DNA from: Betaproteobacteria bacterium
Lineage (GTDB): Bacteria > Pseudomonadota > Gammaproteobacteria > Burkholderiales > SG8-41
Reading direction: 5' to 3'
NCBI GenBank assembly: GCA_023266235.1
Contig: JAHFRL010000031.1
Coordinates: forward strand, 1-38,694
DNA length: 38,694 nt
The translations under genes and the position numbers were made by a program. Of the stretch, positions 31,468 through 38,694 are shown one piece after another (the stretch's first letter is position 1; the number at the start of each line of letters is the position of its first letter). Below the pieces are notes generated by a model. That model saw nothing but the letters and a program-made list of their open reading frames with translations, was not told the DNA's origin and did no database searches.

Positions 31468-32529
31468 ATGTCCACCAGATTTGAAGCTTACACCGTGACA
31501 CGCAATCCCGAAAATCCGCGTTGCTTTGCCCGGCTGCTGGCCGGCATGCTGTGCTGGGTCTTGTGCGCAACGGCGGTCGCCGCCGATACGTCACAAGAAA
31601 TCGAAGTACCCGCCTGGTTCAAGAACTCGTTCCTCGACCTGCGCGATGACATCAGGGAAGCGGCCGCGGCCAACAAGCGGGTGATGATTTATTTCGGCCA
31701 GAACGGCTGCCCCTATTGCAAGAAGTTGATGGAGGTCAATTTCCGCCAGAAGGACATCGTCGACAAGACGCGCAAGCATTTTGAGGCGATCGAAATCAAC
31801 ATTTTCGGCAGCCGCGACGTGACCTGGCTCGACGGCAGGACGCGCAGCGAAAAAGAGTTCACCGCGCTGCTCAAGGTGCAGTTCACGCCGACGCTGCTGT
31901 TCCTCGACGAAAAAGGCAACGTCGCGCTGCGCGTCAACGGCTATTATCCGCCGCACCGCTTCCATGCTGCGCTCGATTATGTGGCGCAGCGCAACGAGAA
32001 CAAGGTGAGCTTCGCGGAGTTCCAACAGCGCTATCCGCGTGATACTGATGGCGGCGCGCTGCGGGACGAGCCATTTTTCCGCAAGGAACCTTATGTGTTC
32101 GACCGCCGCAAGCCGGCCACGCGCCCACTCGCGGTCTTCTTCGAGCAGCAGAACTGCGCCGACTGTGACGAGATGCACGCGACCGGGCTCAAGGCCGATT
32201 TGACCCGGCGGTTGCTGTCACGCTTCGACGTCTATCGCCTCAATCTGCAGGGCAGCGAAACGGTCACCACACCCGCCGGTGCGAAGACCAGCGCCGCGCA
32301 ATGGGCGCGTGATCTCAACGTGCTGTATGCGCCGAGCGTGGTGTTTTTCGACGGCAAGGGCGAAGAAGTGTTTCGCGTCGAGGCCTATGTGCGCACCTTC
32401 CATCTGCAATCGGCGCTCGATTACGTCGCAAGCGGCGCTTACCTCAAGGAGCCGAGTTTCCAGCGCTACATCCAGGCGCGCGCCGAGACGATCCGCGAGC
32501 GCGGCGGCCGCGTCGATCTCATGCAATAG
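31468..32529 (+). CDS. exported tandem thioredoxin-fold protein
   Basis: 353 residues with a signal peptide (cleavage near AVAA|DTSQ) and two thioredoxin-like domains. Domain 1 has CPYC (81-84) and the cis-Pro FTPTLLF (about 139-145); domain 2 has CADC (230-233) and APSVVFF. Both keep CxxC, so both may be redox active in the periplasm. The first domain resembles SoxW/DsbE-like 'thioredoxin fold' proteins. TATACT at 31454-31459 would put the transcript start almost at ATG 31468, so GTG 31495 (GAAG 8 bases upstream) is a serious alternative start and would keep the signal peptide. Ends 8 bases from the convergent mutY. Confidence 0.8.
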   Translation: MSTRFEAYTVTRNPENPRCFARLLAGMLCWVLCATAVAADTSQEIEVPAWFKNSFLDLRDDIREAAAANKRVMIYFGQNGCPYCKKLMEVNFRQKDIVDKTRKHFEAIEINIFGSRDVTWLDGRTRSEKEFTALLKVQFTPTLLFLDEKGNVALRVNGYYPPHRFHAALDYVAQRNENKVSFAEFQQRYPRDTDGGALRDEPFFRKEPYVFDRRKPATRPLAVFFEQQNCADCDEMHATGLKADLTRRLLSRFDVYRLNLQGSETVTTPAGAKTSAAQWARDLNVLYAPSVVFFDGKGEEVFRVEAYVRTFHLQSALDYVASGAYLKEPSFQRYIQARAETIRERGGRVDLMQ

Positions 32530-32537
32530 CCGGCGCA

Positions 32538-33569
32538 TCACAACCCCGCGAGAATACGCCGCACCGGCGCCGGGATCGCGGCGCCGAGCGCTTCCGCGAG
32601 CGGCAGCCACATCACTCCCGGCGCTGCAGCGCGCGGCGCGACGCGCGCGACGCCGAGGCGCTGCGGCTCGATATCGAGCTTGAAATGCGTGAATCCGTGC
32701 GCAACGGCCGGCAGCGCTGCCCGCGTGACGACTTCGGCGCCGTAGCGCTGCGCGCATAGCGCGGCGACATCGGCGCTCGGCGCAACCTCGGGCAGGCTCC
32801 ACATGCCGCCCCAGATGCCGCTTGGCGCGCGCTTCTCGAGCAGCACCTGGCCGGCATGCAGCAGCACCAGCATTTGGGTGCGCCGCTGCGGCAACGCCTT
32901 GCGCGGGCGCGGCGCCGGCACCCGGCCGATCATGCCGCACCGCAGCGCGACGCACTCCGGCGCCACTGGGCACGCATCGCAGCGCGGTTTGCCGCGCGTG
33001 CACACCGCTGCGCCGAGATCCATCAAGCCCTGGGTATAAGACTCAACGTTACGCCGCGGCAGCTCCCGTTCGGCGATGCGCCACAGCCTGGCCGCGGTTT
33101 TGGCGTCACCGGGATAACCGGCAATGCCGAAGCGGCGCGCGAACAATCGCTTTACGTTGCCGTCGAGAATTGCGTGCCGTGCCCCGAACGCGAACACGCA
33201 GATTGCCGCGGCGGTAGAGCGGCCAATGCCGGGCAATGCGAGCACTGTTTCGAAGTCGCGCGGGAAACGTCCTTGGTGCTCGGCGACGATGCGCTGCGCT
33301 GCGCGATGCAGGTTGCGCGCGCGCGAGTAGTAACCGAGCCCGCTCCATAGCGCGAGCACTTCATCGAGCGACGCCGCGGCGAGCGACTTGATATCGGCAA
33401 AACGCCGCAGGAAGCGCCGGTAATACGGGATCACGGTCGCGACCTGCGTCTGCTGCAGCATGATTTCCGACAACCAGATGCGGTAGGCGTTGCGCGTGTT
33501 CTGCCACGGCAGGTCGTGGCGACCGTGCCGCCGCTGCCAGTGGATGATCTTGGTCGCGAAGGAGATCAT
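32538..33569 (-). CDS. mutY: adenine DNA glycosylase MutY
   Basis: 343 residues from ATG 33569. It removes adenine opposite 8-oxoguanine. Seen: catalytic Glu35 in LSEIMLQQTQV, helix-hairpin-helix LPGIGRSTAAAI, catalytic Asp136 in ILDGNVKR, the 4Fe-4S ligands Cys190, Cys197, Cys200 and Cys206 (C-x6-C-x2-C-x5-C), and a C-terminal NUDIX-like domain that reads 8-oxoG. An upstream in-frame ATG at 33626 would add 19 residues without family character. Confidence 0.95.
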   Translation of the reverse strand: MISFATKIIHWQRRHGRHDLPWQNTRNAYRIWLSEIMLQQTQVATVIPYYRRFLRRFADIKSLAAASLDEVLALWSGLGYYSRARNLHRAAQRIVAEHQGRFPRDFETVLALPGIGRSTAAAICVFAFGARHAILDGNVKRLFARRFGIAGYPGDAKTAARLWRIAERELPRRNVESYTQGLMDLGAAVCTRGKPRCDACPVAPECVALRCGMIGRVPAPRPRKALPQRRTQMLVLLHAGQVLLEKRAPSGIWGGMWSLPEVAPSADVAALCAQRYGAEVVTRAALPAVAHGFTHFKLDIEPQRLGVARVAPRAAAPGVMWLPLAEALGAAIPAPVRRILAGL

Positions 33570-33732
33570 GGGCGCGGGCCGGCATCGGTGGTATCCGGAC
33601 CGGAGGGTTTGAACGATGCGTGACACTTCGACCCGCGGATAATATAGTATGGCGATCTAATCCCATAGTCCACGGGGCTGGTGCCGCACAAAAGCGCAGC
33701 TCAATATATCATCGGCGCTGGGGCAGCAAGGC

Positions 33733-34917
33733 ATGGATAAACAACAGATTCCCGTTGAGGAACTCAGGGTCGGCATGTACGTGGCCGAGCTGGATCGCCC
33801 GTGGCTCGGCTCGCCGTTCCTGTTTCAGGGATTTCCCATCACTTCCGCAGATCAGATCAAGGAGGTGAAACAGCACTGCAAAACCGTGTTTATCGACCTC
33901 GAACGGGATGCCTCGGCCGACAACGGGGCGGGGAAACAAGGGATACGCGGAACGGTAGTCTATAAAGAGGTCACGCCGGTCGAGCAGGAGCTCGTCGTAG
34001 CAAGAAAAGTCTATTCAGCCGTCGAGGAGAGTGTCGAGGCGTCTCTCGAATCGGTTCGCACCACGGGAGAGCTCGATCCGAAACCGCTGACGGACGCCGT
34101 GGGCAACATGACCCGCAGCATCGAGCGCAACCCCGACGCCATGATGCTGCTGTTCAGAATGAAGGAAAGGGGCGGCGGGGAGTTCAATCGCGCGGTGGAC
34201 ACGTCGATACACATGACGACGTTCGGCCGGTTTCTGCAGTATCCGGGCGAGCGGCTGGAACTGCTGGGGCTCGCCGGGCTGCTCCTCGATATCGGCAAGG
34301 TCAAACTTCCGGATTCGATCCTGAAGAAGAAAGACACGCTGACCAGGGAGGAGTACGAACTTGCCAAGACGCATGTCACGCTCTCGATCGAACTCATCCG
34401 CGCCTCGCCAAGGCTGCCGAAAGGCCTGGAGGACATCGTGCTGCAGCACCACGAGCGGCAGGACGGCATGGGATATCCGCAGGGGCTGCGCGGCAGGCAA
34501 ATCACGATTGATGGCGCGATTGCCGGGCTGGTAAACAACTATTGCGCCCTCACCTCGGCCCGGTCCTACGCCGAGCAGGACTCCCCTTCCAACGCGCTCG
34601 GTAAGCTCTACAAGCAGCGCGGCAAGTTTTTTCACGAAGCGCTGGTCGAGCAATTCATCCAGTGCATAGGGATATACCCCGTGGGGAGCACGGTCGAACT
34701 CAACACTGGCGAAGTCGGGATCGTGATCGCGCAAAACCTGGTGCGCCGCCTGCAGCCGCGCGTACTGGTGGTGCTCGATCCGTCGTGGAAGCCGATCCCG
34801 CAGGTAATGCTCGACCTCATCAAGGAACCGATGGCCACAGCGGACGAGCCCTACCGGATCCGGCGCACGCTTCCCAAGGACAAGCTGCCGATCAGTCCCG
34901 AGGAATTCTTTCTCTAG
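33733..34917 (+). CDS. DUF3391/HD-GYP protein with degenerate active site
   Basis: 394 residues. The N-terminal DUF3391 part (about 1-110; VGMYVAELDRPWLGSPFLFQGF region) is followed by an HD-GYP domain (about 150-330). Family-type c-di-GMP phosphodiesterases have HDIGK, HHExxDGxGYP and a D-x-x-D before ALT. Here HHERQDGMGYPQGL (239-252) is intact, but HDIGK is LDIGK (His lost at 185), and the DxxDALT box reads NNYCALT, with Asn268 and Cys271 replacing both Asp. His214 is kept. Loss of metal ligands suggests a c-di-GMP or protein-binding receptor rather than an enzyme. AAGG precedes ATG 33733. The EAL-domain gene follows after 13 bases, so the two are probably one operon. Confidence 0.85.
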   Translation: MDKQQIPVEELRVGMYVAELDRPWLGSPFLFQGFPITSADQIKEVKQHCKTVFIDLERDASADNGAGKQGIRGTVVYKEVTPVEQELVVARKVYSAVEESVEASLESVRTTGELDPKPLTDAVGNMTRSIERNPDAMMLLFRMKERGGGEFNRAVDTSIHMTTFGRFLQYPGERLELLGLAGLLLDIGKVKLPDSILKKKDTLTREEYELAKTHVTLSIELIRASPRLPKGLEDIVLQHHERQDGMGYPQGLRGRQITIDGAIAGLVNNYCALTSARSYAEQDSPSNALGKLYKQRGKFFHEALVEQFIQCIGIYPVGSTVELNTGEVGIVIAQNLVRRLQPRVLVVLDPSWKPIPQVMLDLIKEPMATADEPYRIRRTLPKDKLPISPEEFFL

Positions 34918-34930
34918 ATGAACCGCTGAC

Positions 34931-36232
34931 ATGGACCACGAGGCGGTATCGGCGACGGGGAGCGATGGTTATCTGAGTCCGCTCGTCGCCCACGTGCAAA
35001 GCACCCTCTCGGAGGCCCGGGTCAGGGGCGATAGCGTCGGGCTGCTGCTGGTGCACGCCGCGGCCATAGACCGCATCGATGCGCTGCACGGATTCAATGC
35101 CGGCGACAAGATGTCGAACAAAATAGCGGGCGTGCTGCGGTCCGGGGCCCTGCGCAAGAACGACGCGCTCGCGACGTTGTCGCGCGACGAGTTTGCCTGC
35201 ATCCTGTGGCCGGTCTCGTCGGAAGGCGTTGCGATGCTTGCTGCCCAGCGGGTCATGACCCTGCTCGGCGCGACACCCGTCGAACTCGGCGGAATATCCG
35301 AACTGGCGGACATCGCGATTGGTATCGCGATGTTTCCGGACCACGCCCAGCAAGCGGAGAGCCTGCTGCAGCGGGCCAAACACGCGCTGCACACCGCGCG
35401 CGGTCATCGCGATCGCATCTGGATCTATGAAATACAGGCCGTCGCGTCGGCGGTCGATCCGTCGCAGTATGCGGCACGCCTGCGCCGCGCGCTCGACCAG
35501 AACAGCCTGACCCTGCATTACATGCCTCAAGCCAGCCTGCACACGGGACGCCTGACCGGAGCCGAAGCGCTGCTGCGCTGGACCGATGATGTGCTCGGAA
35601 TCGTGCCGCCCTGCGCCACAGTGCAGGCCGCCGAAGCCGCCGGGCTGATCGACCGGTTGACCCAATGGGTCGTCACCAGCGCCGTGCAACAGTGCGTGGA
35701 ATTCCGGAACATGGATCCGGAATTCTCGGTCAGCGTGAACGTCTCCCCGTCCAATCTGCGCGAGCCCGACTTGCCGCTCTACATCGACCGCGCGCTCCGC
35801 ACCTGGGATGTCAACGCCAGCAATCTGACTGTGGAAATCACCGAAAGCGCGATGATGAATGACCCGAACGCCGCGACCCAAAGGTTGCAGGAGCTCAAGT
35901 CACACGGGGTGCGGCTGTCGATCGATGACTTCGGCACCGGCTATTCATCCATGTATTATCTGGCCCAGTTGCCGCTCGACGAATTGAAAATCGACTTGTC
36001 GTTCGTGCGATCCATGCTGGAGGTGCCCATCAACGCCAAGATCGTGCGCTCGCTGATCGAGCTTGCCCAAAATTTGGAACTCACGGTCGTCGCGGAAGGC
36101 GTGGATAACGAAGCCATCATGGCCGCGCTGACTCATCTCGGCTGCGATTACATGCAGGGCTACTACCTGGGGCAAGCGGCCCCCGCCGCCGAGCTGATGG
36201 CCCGCCTGCGTAAACAGTCGCAATCAAATTAG
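34931..36232 (+). CDS. GGDEF-EAL protein, degenerate GGDEF and intact EAL
   Basis: 433 residues without visible sensor or membrane segments. The GGDEF domain (about 15-165) has LSRDEF at 83-88 instead of GGDEF, so cyclase activity is unlikely. The EAL domain (about 185-430) keeps the residues expected for phosphodiesterase activity: EALLRW with Glu212, Asn270 in VNVSP, Glu305 in EITES, Asp332-Asp333 in DDFGTGYSS, Lys353 in LKID, Glu389 in AEGV, Gln409. Only the second acidic residue of AEGVE is changed, conservatively, to Asp392. It likely hydrolyses c-di-GMP in the cytoplasm, with the GGDEF remnant perhaps binding GTP as a regulator. Co-transcribed with the degenerate HD-GYP gene. Confidence 0.9.
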   Translation: MDHEAVSATGSDGYLSPLVAHVQSTLSEARVRGDSVGLLLVHAAAIDRIDALHGFNAGDKMSNKIAGVLRSGALRKNDALATLSRDEFACILWPVSSEGVAMLAAQRVMTLLGATPVELGGISELADIAIGIAMFPDHAQQAESLLQRAKHALHTARGHRDRIWIYEIQAVASAVDPSQYAARLRRALDQNSLTLHYMPQASLHTGRLTGAEALLRWTDDVLGIVPPCATVQAAEAAGLIDRLTQWVVTSAVQQCVEFRNMDPEFSVSVNVSPSNLREPDLPLYIDRALRTWDVNASNLTVEITESAMMNDPNAATQRLQELKSHGVRLSIDDFGTGYSSMYYLAQLPLDELKIDLSFVRSMLEVPINAKIVRSLIELAQNLELTVVAEGVDNEAIMAALTHLGCDYMQGYYLGQAAPAAELMARLRKQSQSN

Positions 36233-36323
36233 GGCTTGGGGCGCTGGATCGGGCGCTCAATGCCTGGAATCAGGCCTAAGTCGCTGCGCACGCGCGGTGG
36301 AGGGCAAAGATTTTGTCGGCACA

Positions 36324-38561
36324 TCAGCGCCCGAACAGGCCCTTGAGCGTGTCCTTGACCTGATCCTCCACTTTGGCCTTGATCTCTTCGGTTTTTTTCT
36401 CGACCACCGCCTTGGCTGCGCCGGCCGCGATGCCGCTGAAATCGATCTTGTATTGCGGTGCGCCAAATGAGCCTGTCAGGCGCACCGGCACCATCACGCC
36501 CTTCAACTCGGTAAGCTCCTTCCCACCCTGGCCGGCCGCCGTCCCGACCACCGTCGCCTTGACCAGGTAATCCAGTTTCTCGTTGCCGATGTCGATATCG
36601 CCTTCGCCGCCCAGCCGCAGCAACGGCGATTTACCCGCGAGGTCGCTGTTGTGCGCGACGCCATTCTTGATTTTGAACGTCGCGGTGAGCTCGGAAAAAT
36701 CCGTTTTCTCGGTCTGGCTGGCGGCTTGCGATTTTTCACCCTTCAGCACGCCGAGCTTGGCCTTGGCGTCGCGGATCGAGCCCGCGATGTTGATGCCCTT
36801 GATCGCGCCGTCGGCAAGCTTGATCCCGGCATTGCCTTTAAGCGCCTGCTTGAGCGCCGACACCGTGCTGCCCTGCCCGCTCACGTCGAGCGAGACGTTG
36901 CCCTTGCCTTCGAGCGTCTCGAAATTGGCGGCGTCCTTGAGCAGCGGACCGACGTTGATGCCGGTCAGGTTCTGCTTCACCGCGATCACGGGTGTTGCCG
37001 CCGCCTGCACCGACAATGCGCCATTGAGCGAACCCTGATACAGGCTCGCCGCAATCGGGCTGACGTCGACACGGCCGTTGGCCGCCTTGACGTCGAGGCG
37101 CACGTTGGACGCTTTGACGTTGGCCACCTTTAGCGAGCCGATCTTGAGACTGCCGTTTGCGTTCAGGCCTTTGAGCGCCGACAGGTCGAACGGCTGCTCG
37201 GGCTGTTTCTGCTTGGGGTCAGACTTCGGGAGGTAGCGGTCGGCGTCGAGCTGGTCGATGCTGACGTCGAAGGTGTAGAACGGCGGTGCGAATTTCGCGA
37301 GCCCTGCCTTGCCGCTGATGTTGCTGTCGTCGAGCCTGGTGGCAAACGTCAAATTCGCGTTCTGCCTGGCAAAATCGACCAGCGCCGAGCCGTTGAGGGT
37401 GGCGTCGATCGGATTTTTCGGCAGCTTGGGATTGTTGACGTTGATGGTGGCCACCAGTTTTGCGAGCTCGATCTTCTGCGCGTCCACGCTGCCGGCAAGC
37501 GGGCTCGTTACCTTGGCCTTGATCGTCGCGCCGTCCTGCTGCAATTCAACGCTTGCCGTCATCTCGCCGGCCTTGAACGACTGCGCGTTGCCGTCGATGC
37601 CCGGAACGCTGAGCTTGGCGACGAGCTTGCTCTTGGCTGCGTTCAACGTCGCATCGAGCCCGATTTTTTCACCGCTGACCATGTCTTTGGTCACAACGAG
37701 CCTGGGCACATCGAACTTGACGTTGAGGTCGCCGCCCTCCTGCTTGCCGCTAGCGGCGATCGCAAGCTTCGAAATCAGGAATTCTCTGGTCGCGAGCTTC
37801 GCATCGATATCGCCTTTCGCAGTCACGGCGAGATTGCTGATCCCCGCCGCCAACCCTTTGGCACTGAGATCGAGTCCGTCCAAAACATAACTCTGCCTGT
37901 CGAGATCAAAAGTGACGGTGGCCTTGAGCGCGGTCTCGAGATCAAGCTTGGGCTTGTCGCTTTGCACCGTTGCCGACAGCTCGATCTTGCTCGGCACGCC
38001 GCTTGCGATGCGGCCGGTCCTCAGGTTAAGTTTCGACAGCGCGTATTTCGCGCCCGCCGCCTGATCGAAATAGGTGATGGTTGCATGCTCGAGCGTCACA
38101 TGAGCGATGTCGATCCTGACCGGTGGTACTTCGCTTTTCGCCGCCGGCGCGGACTTGTTGCCGCCGCCGGTCAGGTCGTCGATGCTGAACTTGCCGTCCT
38201 TGCTGCGTATCAGGTTCGCGCGCAGATTCTTGATCTCGATCGTGTCAACCACGATCTCTTTCGACAGCAGCGGCAGGATCTTCAGCGATACGCGGAAATC
38301 CTCAATGCCGGCGAATTCCTTGTCGTTCTCGAACTCCGACAGCGATACCTTGCCTAGCGCGGCGCCGATGTTCGGGAACAGCGACAGCCTGATGTCGCCG
38401 TCGATCTTGAGAACGCGTTTGGTCTTGTCCTTGACCGCTTGCACGATTTGCGGCTTGTACTGGTTGGGGTCGAATGTCGCGGCGACATAGGCCGCCAGCG
38501 CGACCACCGCAACGATGATGCCAACCAGCGGCAGCACGACGAACTTGACGATTTTATTCAT
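36324..38561 (-). CDS. AsmA family protein
   Basis: 745 residues: an N-terminal membrane helix (about 5-28) followed by an AsmA domain (DPNQYKPQIVQAVKDKTKR, IDGDIRLSLFPNIGAALGKV) and a long repetitive beta-rich periplasmic part ending with an AsmA-C type region (about 580-715) and a Lys/Glu-rich C-terminal helix. AsmA-like proteins form periplasmic grooves thought to carry phospholipids to the outer membrane. ATG 38561 is preceded by GAGGCAGG about 9 bases upstream. Convergent with the EAL gene; codon choice is like the other core genes. Confidence 0.88.
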   Translation of the reverse strand: MNKIVKFVVLPLVGIIVAVVALAAYVAATFDPNQYKPQIVQAVKDKTKRVLKIDGDIRLSLFPNIGAALGKVSLSEFENDKEFAGIEDFRVSLKILPLLSKEIVVDTIEIKNLRANLIRSKDGKFSIDDLTGGGNKSAPAAKSEVPPVRIDIAHVTLEHATITYFDQAAGAKYALSKLNLRTGRIASGVPSKIELSATVQSDKPKLDLETALKATVTFDLDRQSYVLDGLDLSAKGLAAGISNLAVTAKGDIDAKLATREFLISKLAIAASGKQEGGDLNVKFDVPRLVVTKDMVSGEKIGLDATLNAAKSKLVAKLSVPGIDGNAQSFKAGEMTASVELQQDGATIKAKVTSPLAGSVDAQKIELAKLVATINVNNPKLPKNPIDATLNGSALVDFARQNANLTFATRLDDSNISGKAGLAKFAPPFYTFDVSIDQLDADRYLPKSDPKQKQPEQPFDLSALKGLNANGSLKIGSLKVANVKASNVRLDVKAANGRVDVSPIAASLYQGSLNGALSVQAAATPVIAVKQNLTGINVGPLLKDAANFETLEGKGNVSLDVSGQGSTVSALKQALKGNAGIKLADGAIKGINIAGSIRDAKAKLGVLKGEKSQAASQTEKTDFSELTATFKIKNGVAHNSDLAGKSPLLRLGGEGDIDIGNEKLDYLVKATVVGTAAGQGGKELTELKGVMVPVRLTGSFGAPQYKIDFSGIAAGAAKAVVEKKTEEIKAKVEDQVKDTLKGLFGR

Positions 38562-38647
38562 GATTCGGACCTGCCTCGGAAAAGGTTGTGCGGTCAGCGG
38601 CCGCCATTGCCATTAACGCCGCGGGTCGAGCTTACGCCGACCGGGGC

Positions 38648-38694
38648 TGGAGCGGGTGATGGGAATCGAACCCACGTCTAAAGCTTGGGAAGCT
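38648..38694 (-). tRNA. tRNA-Gly (CCC anticodon), 5' part outside window
   Basis: The minus strand reads an anticodon loop TTCCCAA closed by AGC/GCT, a T-arm TGGGT TCGATTC CCATC, then ACCCGCT and CCA. Together these are the 3' 47 bases of a tRNA-Gly with anticodon CCC; the CCA end is encoded (38648-38650). The D-arm and acceptor 5' strand lie beyond the right edge. Confidence 0.93.

Noticed and set aside
36262-36275. GCCTG-GAAT-CAGGC hairpin between the EAL and AsmA genes
   Set aside because: Stem of 5 bp without a T-run; too weak to call a terminator.
38439-38681. Small + strand frame ending GDGNRTHV
   Set aside because: This peptide ending is a well-known artefact of reading through a tRNA gene on the opposite strand.
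1-38694. CRISPR array, insertion sequence, prophage or toxin-antitoxin genes
   Set aside because: No regularly spaced identical repeats, transposase, integrase or phage-type gene is visible.

Overview
The window is GC-rich DNA from a member of the Betaproteobacteria. The best evidence is the gene order kdsD-kdsC-lptC-lptA-lptB-rpoN-hpf-ptsN-hprK-rapZ, which is typical of that class; hprK in particular is usual there and rare in Gammaproteobacteria. It holds about 32 protein genes, mostly on the + strand, and the 3' half of a tRNA-Gly at the right edge. Genes are tightly packed with many 4-base ATGA overlaps. No gene-free stretch exceeds 300 bases; the longest (about 265 bases, 18877-19142) is the promoter region of a pilin gene.

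Layout. (1) 1-1341: a partial diiron oxygenase-like gene (- strand) and a lone ABC ATPase. (2) 1417-15580: an MSHA-like type IV pilus assembly locus, beginning with a sigma-54-type response regulator and followed by an ExeA/MshM-like ATPase with a SPOR domain, a lipoprotein secretin, a TPR protein, a GspE/MshE ATPase with a c-di-GMP-type N-domain, a GspF/MshG platform protein, PilM/N-, PilO- and MshK-like proteins and two minor pilins. (3) 15591-19835: a membrane histidine kinase (- strand), an ABC-2 permease, a small membrane-anchored protein, and a free-standing prepilin with its own likely sigma-54 promoter and a strong terminator. (4) 19961-30656: a Kef-type antiporter and the Kdo/LPS-transport/rpoN/nitrogen-PTS cluster ending in rapZ and a Lon-N domain gene. 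(5) 30653-33569: formyl-THF cyclo-ligase, a tandem thioredoxin-fold protein and mutY. (6) 33733-36232: a degenerate HD-GYP protein followed by a degenerate-GGDEF/intact-EAL protein. (7) 36324-38561: an AsmA-family protein, then tRNA-Gly(CCC).

How the parts may work together (inference): kinase (15591-17294) and regulator (1417-2865) bracket the pilus genes. The regulator has the GAFTGA loop needed to activate sigma-54; rpoN is in the same window, and the pilin promoter has sigma-54 spacing. The assembly ATPase carries a c-di-GMP-binding-type domain, and a likely c-di-GMP phosphodiesterase is encoded 25 kb away, so the second messenger may set pilus activity.

The most unusual signal is non-coding: six intergenic elements (9453-9549, 10771-10860, 19841-19950, 23054-23134, 29032-29108, 29957-30054) built of degenerate 7-base units arranged as inverted repeats. 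Each begins at or within 0-10 bases of a stop codon and nearly fills the gap to the next gene. Four of the five downstream genes that follow such an element have no recognisable Shine-Dalgarno sequence.
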